From Leptospira interrogans (GTDB lineage Bacteria > Spirochaetota > Leptospiria > Leptospirales > Leptospiraceae): DNA of 60,689 nt. Shown here in pieces: positions 55,564 through 60,689 of the stretch; positions within the stretch are counted from its first letter, which is position 1; the number at the start of each line of letters is the position of its first letter. The DNA is taken from assembly GCF_900156205.1 (NCBI RefSeq), contig NZ_FTNA01000014.1:47501-108189 (forward strand). Reading direction: 5' to 3'. Under the pieces are notes generated by a model. It was not told the origin of the DNA, ran no database searches, and saw only the letters and a program-made list of their open reading frames with translations. A program made the translations under genes and the position numbers.

Positions 55564-56091
55564 ATGTATGATCACATGTTTGGCGTGTTTCTTGAATATG
55601 AATTGCAGGACGTGTTTCGTGTGTTCGTTCAACTCGATGCCGAAGAGCTTGAGCTAACCGACACGGTTGTTTTTTCATTTGACGTAGGATTCTTTCAATT
55701 GCACGTAGACGTGCATAAGAAGTTCCTGCGACGAATGTGTTCTGCAAACGATATTGTGATTGAAGGAGACTATCACGATCAAACGGGAGTCCAACTACGC
55801 ACGTTCGGAATAATTTCTCACCCTTTTCGGGTAGGTGCGATTCATGTTATATTTGAGGTAATTGATGTGCAGCAGTATCCCGTAGGTATTTTTTTGGCTA
55901 CGGAGCAGCGTAAGCTTGCACTTGGTATCAACTTTCATCTCGATGATGTGGAAGTTGGTGTTCCAGAAATGTTATGGACATATGTATGCGGTCTTGTTCC
56001 AAACTCACGTTCCATTGTGGTCAAACGATACTACAATCAGGTCCAAGGATTTGAGCTGCTGCAAACTTTGAGATTTTATAGTGACACTTAA
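55564..56091 (+). CDS. Hypothetical protein of distinct base composition
   Basis: A 175-aa protein with no family I recognise. It is predicted mostly beta: VFLEYELQDVFRVFVQLDAE, TDTVVFSFDVGFFQLHVDVH, IHVIFEVIDVQQYPVGIFLA and LGINFHLDDVEVGVPEML. No signal or membrane segment. The ATG follows GAGGAG about 11 bp upstream. Its DNA is visibly richer in GC and uses more GTG, CGT and CAC codons than its neighbours, which suggests recent arrival. It lies between the thiolase gene and a repeat-rich spacer. Confidence 0.65.
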   Translation: MYDHMFGVFLEYELQDVFRVFVQLDAEELELTDTVVFSFDVGFFQLHVDVHKKFLRRMCSANDIVIEGDYHDQTGVQLRTFGIISHPFRVGAIHVIFEVIDVQQYPVGIFLATEQRKLALGINFHLDDVEVGVPEMLWTYVCGLVPNSRSIVVKRYYNQVQGFELLQTLRFYSDT

Positions 56092-56394
56092 AGTGTGGGA
56101 ACTCCCATATTTTTCAAAGTCGGAACTCGTACATTTTATTTTTCTAATTAACATGGGCTCGACGTAAGGAAATCCATGCTTCATTTTTCTAAAAAAAGTT
56201 GTGATCTTGGTTTCTAAAATGTGGGAACTACCACCAATCACGATTTTACGAACAAATTCTAAAATTGTAAGAACTCATACTTTTAGAAAATTCTTTCTCG
56301 TTTTTTTTACGCCGAACTTAGGTTAATTAATTAAAAGATCTCTCTCAAAACTTTAGATCCGTTCCAAAACTCCAAATCAATATCTTATAAGCAT

Positions 56395-56497
56395 TAGAGT
56401 TGTTGAAAAATTAATTCGCCATCGATTTCCGTTGTATGGAAACTGTCGATTGAAGTAGTTTTGTTAAACTCCACTATAGAAATTTTCAACAACTCTA
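56395..56497 (+). repeat. R1 MITE-like element, copy 11
   Basis: 103 bp, almost identical to copy 5 at 30315-30417. The only difference I find is CTATAGAAATTTTC versus CTATAGAATTTTTC near the right end. Confidence 0.9.
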
Positions 56498-56759
56498 TTA
56501 TAGAAAGCGTTATGCTGAGTTCTGGGAGTGAAATGTTGAGAGCCTAACATTGCGATCTATAGAAGCAGTGTTGTTTTAGTTCATAAGATTCTAGGAACTC
56601 CTATGAGTTTAAGAATCATGAAAAACTGTTCGGATATTCATAAATCGCCAATTAACCGTTTCTGTGGGAACTACCACGTTTTATAATGAATTTACTAAAA
56701 TGATTATAAGATTTCTTTTAAGTTTTTGAGACAGGTTTAGAAAAAATCAACTTAGGAAA

Positions 56760-56832
56760 TAGAATTGTTGAAAAAGTTCAGATTAACAAAACTGCTTCAA
56801 TTAACCGTTTTTATGAAATAGAAATAAGATAA
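56760..56832 (-). repeat. Truncated R1 remnant
   Basis: TAGAATTGTTGAAAAAGTTC followed by AACAAAACTGCTTCAATTAA and GAAATAGAAATAAGAT matches the left part of reverse-oriented R1. The right terminal repeat is lost at an R5-like sequence (ACGTGAGTTAAC). Confidence 0.6.
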
Positions 56833-57190
56833 ACGTGAGTTAACGCGAAAGGGATCGATACGTTTGAAACTCAGCAGAACGCTCTCTAAGGATCGTGTTT
56901 GAAATAGAATTTTAAATAATTGATTGTTATTTTCGATTCAATAGGAATTCTTTATTTATAAAAAGCTTTTGATTCAATTGAATCAGTTCATTGAAAGTAG
57001 TTCTTCAATTTTTTAGAAATATATGTATCTCTAATCGTTTGTGTTTCAAAAATCTTTGTTTTAAAATCAAAATGAAAAACAATTTTCAAAGAATCAAAGT
57101 TTTCAACCTAATTATCATTTTGTAGATAACGATTTAAATAAGAGTGATTTTCTACTTGCGCAATCCAAAGCTACTACAAAGGTATTGGCC

Positions 57191-57949
57191 ATGCAGAATG
57201 TATTGCTTCAACCTGAAAAAGGAATCTTTTTAGATTCCGTAACTTCTACAAACACCGTTATCAAAGGTAAGGAATTTCCTCATGGGACTTGGATTGTAGC
57301 GGAAGAACAAACCGCTGGAAGAGGAAGGAAGGATCGAACCTGGGAAGTTTTTGGAGAAGAATCTTTGATCTTTTCTGGAAAAATTGGTTTGGAGAATTTT
57401 GACGCGGGACCAGGACTTTCTCTTTTTATAGGAACTGCAGTTTGTAAAACGATTCTTTCGGTATATCCTGAACTAACTCGCGAAATTAAAATTAAATGGC
57501 CGAACGATTTATATAGAGGCAACAAAAAAGTTGCAGGAATTCTAATAGAATCTGAAATCGAAGGTTCTTTTATGACTTTAATCATTGGAGTTGGATTGAA
57601 CCTATATGGGAAAAACGAATCGATTCCGAATCATCTTACTGATGCGGGTTTTTTAAATACGAATCCAAATCGTGCAGGTAAAAAAAATGAAATTTTGGAA
57701 AAGCTAGTTCCTTTTTTGAACGAATCGATTCTTCTTTGGAAAGATATAGAAGGAAGAAAAAAAGAACTGATTTTGTTAAACGAATTACTTCTCTGGAAAG
57801 GACAATCCGTTCGTTATAAAGAAAACGGACAATTACAGACTGGAATTTTGGAAGGACTGAGTGAAAACGGTTCTTTAATTTTAAAAACTCCTTCTGGAAC
57901 CAGGTTGGATTTTATTGACAGTCCGGAGGATTTCCATTCTCTAAACTAA
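57191..57949 (+). CDS. birA: Biotin--[acetyl-CoA-carboxylase] ligase, catalytic type
   Basis: A 252-aa enzyme that attaches biotin to the carboxyl-carrier protein via biotinyl-AMP. The biotin-binding [10 protein letters not shown] motif (about 39-48) and [19 protein letters not shown] (about 105-123) are intact, and a small C-terminal SH3-like domain follows ([27 protein letters not shown]). The N-terminal winged helix of E. coli BirA is absent, so this protein should not repress biotin genes directly. The ATG at 57191 is preferred over a TTG at 57185 because AAAGG is 8 bp upstream. It is followed by coaX after 1 bp. Confidence 0.94.
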   Translation: MQNVLLQPEKGIFLDSVTSTNTVIKGKEFPHGTWIVAEEQTAGRGRKDRTWEVFGEESLIFSGKIGLENFDAGPGLSLFIGTAVCKTILSVYPELTREIKIKWPNDLYRGNKKVAGILIESEIEGSFMTLIIGVGLNLYGKNESIPNHLTDAGFLNTNPNRAGKKNEILEKLVPFLNESILLWKDIEGRKKELILLNELLLWKGQSVRYKENGQLQTGILEGLSENGSLILKTPSGTRLDFIDSPEDFHSLN

Positions 57950-57950
57950 A

Positions 57951-58724
57951 ATGCTTTTAGCAGTAGATGTCGGTAATACGAACACCGTTTTCGGAATTTT
58001 TGAAAATGGAAACAAGATTCCTCTCTTTCACAAACGAACCGTAACTAGAAAGGATCGAACGTCCGATGAACTAGGTTTGTTCTTCAGAGGATTTTTAAGA
58101 GAATTTAAAATCGAAAACGAAATGATCACTGGCGGGATCTATTCCAGCGTCGTACCTACTTTAAATCCTATCTTAGATAGAATGTTTCAAGATTGGTTTA
58201 AGATAGAGGCGATTCGAGTTCATTATCAAATGAAACTGCCTTTTTCCATTTCTTATCCAAGACCTTATGAAATCGGAGCAGATCGACTTGTAAACGCCGC
58301 CACTTGTGCGATCGATTTTCCGGGTAAGTCTATCATTATCGATTTAGGAACCGCGACTACATTTTGTGTGGTGAACGAAAAACCAGAGTATTTAGGAGGA
58401 GTAATCGCTCCTGGTTTAAAAGTTTCTATGGACGCGTTAACAAGAAATACTTCTCAACTTCCTCCAATTGTATTTCAGTCTCCTGGAAAAATTTTAGGAG
58501 ATTCTACGATCGAGTCGATTCAAGCAGGATTCTTTTTTGGATGGATCGGTCTTTTGGAAGGGATTATTCGTGAAATCAAAAAAGATAAAGGACAGGATTA
58601 TCAAGTTATTGGAACCGGTGGTTTGGTAACCGTAATCGATGCTGCTCATCCAGGAATTTTTGATAAAATCGATCCGCTTCTGACTTTGCGAGGATTACAA
58701 ATTTTACACTTAATGAATTCTTAA
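57951..58724 (+). CDS. coaX: Type III pantothenate kinase
   Basis: A 257-aa ASKHA-fold kinase that phosphorylates pantothenate in the first step of coenzyme A synthesis. The phosphate-1 motif is [19 protein letters not shown] (2-20). Other motifs are [18 protein letters not shown] (about 104-121), [13 protein letters not shown] (about 128-140) with the catalytic Asp, and [11 protein letters not shown]. It lies 1 bp downstream of birA; birA-coaX pairs are common in bacteria. Insensitive to CoA feedback in other species. Confidence 0.96.
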   Translation: MLLAVDVGNTNTVFGIFENGNKIPLFHKRTVTRKDRTSDELGLFFRGFLREFKIENEMITGGIYSSVVPTLNPILDRMFQDWFKIEAIRVHYQMKLPFSISYPRPYEIGADRLVNAATCAIDFPGKSIIIDLGTATTFCVVNEKPEYLGGVIAPGLKVSMDALTRNTSQLPPIVFQSPGKILGDSTIESIQAGFFFGWIGLLEGIIREIKKDKGQDYQVIGTGGLVTVIDAAHPGIFDKIDPLLTLRGLQILHLMNS

Positions 58725-58769
58725 TTTAAGATAAATTTAATATAGAGCTGTCCTATAAATTCTAAATTC

Positions 58770-58865
58770 CGACCTGCAGAGCGACCGTAGAAGCGATACA
58801 TTGAGTTTAGAGAGGTGTTTGCTGAGTTACTTCGAGTGACCGTAGAAGCGAGACACTGAGTTGCC
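58770..58865 (-). repeat. R4-related units, reverse orientation
   Basis: GACCTGCAGAGCGACCGTAG, then CATTGAGTTTAGAGAGGTG and TTTGCTGAGTT are the reverse complement of the 62-bp unit at 9514-9872. A second partial unit follows (GTGACCGTAGAAGCGAGACA). Confidence 0.7.
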
Positions 58866-58884
58866 ACCGATCCCGTGAGATTGA

Positions 58885-59035
58885 AGTGGGGACTACTACG
58901 AAAATTGAACGAGATTAGAACTACTCGAAAGTTTACAAATTACCAATGCGACCTAATTTGTAGGAACTACTGCATTTTATTAAAAGTTTCTAAAGAATGA
59001 TCATGTAAAATTTTTGAGGTTTTGGGAACAAACTC
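58885..59035 (+). repeat. R2 interspersed element
   Basis: Carries GTGGGGACTACTACG, CGAAAGTTTACAAATTACC, TTGTAGGAACTACTGCATTT, TTTCTAAAGAATGATCATG and the right end GAGGTTTTGGGAACAAACT. The left terminal repeat is not recognisable. Confidence 0.75.
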
Positions 59036-59352
59036 ATAATAGAAATTTGGAAAGAAATTTTCTTAAAGTATGAAGTTTCTACATCCATTTTTATTTTTAC
59101 AGAGATGAGTAGGATTTTCTGGACTTTATCAATTGTTCAATCGTGTTCTTCTTGAATTTTTTATCATATTGTGGTTTATGAGCATACTTTTATCCTTTTC
59201 TTTTGGCACGACCGTACCCACTAATTCGGAGGAAGTTCAGAGTGAGATTCTTGATTGTTGCTCCTCACAAAGTTGACGCAGATTTGTATTTGTAAAATCT
59301 CCATCTGCATCAACGGTTTGTTTTGTTATTACATACAAGACGTTTTTTTCGA

Positions 59353-60689
59353 TTACTGACTTGGTAGTGCGCACCTGCTTTCCGAGCACTGATTTACCGT
59401 TGCACTGGCTGGATATTCCCCCGTGCCTCTTCTGCCTTCCCCTTCCCCGGTACAATTCCTGTTAGAGATTACTAAGTCAGTAAAATTGTCGTAAAACTCT
59501 CCTAACTGTATAGTTACAAAATATGTCAGAGTCCTATCTGGTTGTTCCAGGTTATTTATCGCCTGAATCGGATCCATAGTAGGTGTTAAATATTCTCTGT
59601 AGAGTTCAAGTGATATGGAAGAAGGTACTCTTGTTGGAATTACTACTAATCCTTCAGAGGTTCTAAGAATTGGAACGGAATGTCCCGCAATAGTTCCGTC
59701 TGGACGTTGCCTTCTCATTAACGCCAACCAAATACTTCCAGCGGGAGAATCTATAAGCGAGGTAATATGAGATAAAATTTCAGATCGAGTGGTAAATTCA
59801 CGAGAGGGCGTCCAGTCGTACAAAGGCATCATATTCATAGCAGATACTAACGTCAGTAGTCTAAGCGTAGTACTGTCTGAATTATATACCCTAGGTATAT
59901 GCGACAATAAACTGTCTAATTCCGGATAACGTTGTCTAAATGAGATAAATGGATCTCTATTAGGAGCTGTGTCGAAGAAGTAACCTCCACTCTGAAGAGG
60001 TTCTCGAGAATGATACTCTTGTAGCTCTGCCAATATCTGGAAGGTCTGAAGTAGACAAACTCCGCATATACCACTTACCTGAGGATTGGTTACCGTTGAA
60101 ATTGCTATATCGTAAAGCCTCTGAATCCATTCCTCGGTTAATTGAAAGTCAGATGGTAAAGTCCTTTTTACTCTTTTAGCACGACTCTCTTTTTTACCAG
60201 CTGGACAATACTGATCTGTCTTTCCAAGATTACTGGCTGTATAACGGACCCAATTCAATAAATTTCTATCAACGATAAATAGAGAAGTCGGGTTATAGGT
60301 TGTATCCTTTTTCAAATAAGAAAGTTTAACCGCATACGCAACACCCCAATTAGGTCCATACCTGGCAACCCTCAGTGCGTTGCCTTGATAATCCATGATC
60401 ATTCCACCTTCTTCCGTTTCATAAGAGACATTCCAAAAAGCTGGATTGTCCTTACTGATAGGCGCATCACTACACAATGCCCACGTCACCCAATTCCAAT
60501 TATAACTACCTACCCGAGAATACATACAATAGAGCGATCCACTCACTGGATTGTATTGAGCAAGATGTCCACTTTCGGGATTGTAGTAAATAGGTGTCGT
60601 ATTTTTATCTGAACCTCCTGAACGAATAAAATAACGATCGCTTCCTAAATTCCAAGCGATGGAAGTCAAAATACTGATGTTACCGGGAG
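59353..60689 (-). CDS. Virulence-modifying (VM) protein, PF07598/DUF1561 family, 5'-truncated by window edge
   Basis: At least 444 C-terminal residues. The frame stays open past the first internal TTG to the window edge ([20 protein letters not shown] aligns with the same place in the first VM protein). About 190 N-terminal residues, including signal and first lectin module, are therefore outside. The second ricin-B-like module is present ([20 protein letters not shown]). The C-terminal domain has [18 protein letters not shown] and [17 protein letters not shown], keeping the Cys and His seen in the other copy, and ends [20 protein letters not shown]. It is a diverged paralogue, in the same orientation, about 54 kb away. 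Probably a secreted host-directed toxin. Confidence 0.92.
   Translation of the reverse strand, partial: PGNISILTSIAWNLGSDRYFIRSGGSDKNTTPIYYNPESGHLAQYNPVSGSLYCMYSRVGSYNWNWVTWALCSDAPISKDNPAFWNVSYETEEGGMIMDYQGNALRVARYGPNWGVAYAVKLSYLKKDTTYNPTSLFIVDRNLLNWVRYTASNLGKTDQYCPAGKKESRAKRVKRTLPSDFQLTEEWIQRLYDIAISTVTNPQVSGICGVCLLQTFQILAELQEYHSREPLQSGGYFFDTAPNRDPFISFRQRYPELDSLLSHIPRVYNSDSTTLRLLTLVSAMNMMPLYDWTPSREFTTRSEILSHITSLIDSPAGSIWLALMRRQRPDGTIAGHSVPILRTSEGLVVIPTRVPSSISLELYREYLTPTMDPIQAINNLEQPDRTLTYFVTIQLGEFYDNFTDLVISNRNCTGEGEGRRGTGEYPASATVNQCSESRCALPSQ

Larger units (their letters stand above)
56092..57190. other. Repeat-rich intergenic region upstream of birA
   Basis: 1.1 kb. Contains GTGGGAACTCCCATA-type cores and R5 motifs (about 56095-56330), R1 copy 11 (56395-56497), a decayed R2 (about 56575-56745) and a truncated R1 (from 56760). 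From about 56830 to 57190 I see no structure. Confidence 0.65.
58725..59352. other. Repeat-rich intergenic region before the second VM gene
   Basis: 628 bp. It has a diverged reverse copy of the R4 unit (about 58770-58865), an R2 element (58885-59035), and about 300 bp flanking the VM stop. In that flank the minus strand has a protein-like run YVITKQTVDADGDFTNTN, NLRQLCEEQQSRISL (about 59237-59340) ending in a stop, with no start of its own. It may be a gene remnant. Confidence 0.55.

Overview
The window is a piece of a pathogenic Leptospira chromosome, most likely L. interrogans or a close relative. The evidence is the AT-rich sequence, two proteins of the Leptospira virulence-modifying (VM, PF07598/DUF1561) family, a DUF1564 protein (a Leptospira-specific family), an LL-diaminopimelate aminotransferase, and gene-poor gaps full of short interspersed repeats. 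From memory, unchecked, the two VM genes could be the LA_0769 and LA_0835 loci of serovar Lai.

Layout. 1-2770: end of the ribosomal alpha operon (rpsM, rpsK, rpsD, rpoA, rplQ). 2771-11636: repeat-rich, gene-poor region holding one full VM gene and a membrane acyltransferase. 11637-15275: leftward cluster desaturase, pyrB, DUF2203, dapL. 15632-18936: small membrane proteins, a DUF5063 protein and a metallo-beta-lactamase-fold lipoprotein. 19155-27330: long leftward cluster of lytic transglycosylase, citrate synthase, two RlmI-type methyltransferases, a SpoU methyltransferase and a glycosyltransferase. 27388-31192: accessory genes (DUF1564, GNAT, a secreted protein bracketed by repeats). 31977-35426: coiled-coil protein, bactofilin, pdxA, membrane protein, TPR protein. 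35552-35967: a tandem duplication abutting tRNA-Arg(CCG). 36086-43000: a frameshifted gene, tmk, a truncated HtrA-like protein, htrA, ruvB, a TonB-like protein and gene debris. 43023-45560: a response regulator/histidine kinase pair. 46220-49104: lipoprotein, TPR-like protein, zinc ribbon, rsmD. 49830-55480: lipase, lipid-anchored MsrB, orphan membrane protein, TetR regulator with a clear operator, thioesterase and thiolase. 55564-58724: unknown ORF, birA, coaX. 59353-end: a second VM gene, cut by the window edge.

The main unexplained structure is in the spacers. One family (called R1 here) is about 97-109 bp with 18-bp terminal inverted repeats and TA at its borders. It occurs eleven times plus a remnant, and one copy is nested inside a copy of a second, 176-bp terminal-inverted-repeat family (R2). 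There are also an 89-bp repeat in three exact-length copies (R3), a 62-bp tandem array (R4) and a 265-bp segment bounded by perfect 16-bp inverted repeats. R1 and R2 look like non-autonomous transposable elements. No transposase gene is present in the window.

Other points: both VM proteins keep a Cys/His motif pair in the C-terminal domain that resembles a papain-like active site; several small genes are broken; and TTG starts overlapping the upstream TGA stop (TTGA) occur three times. No CRISPR array, prophage or complete insertion sequence was seen.
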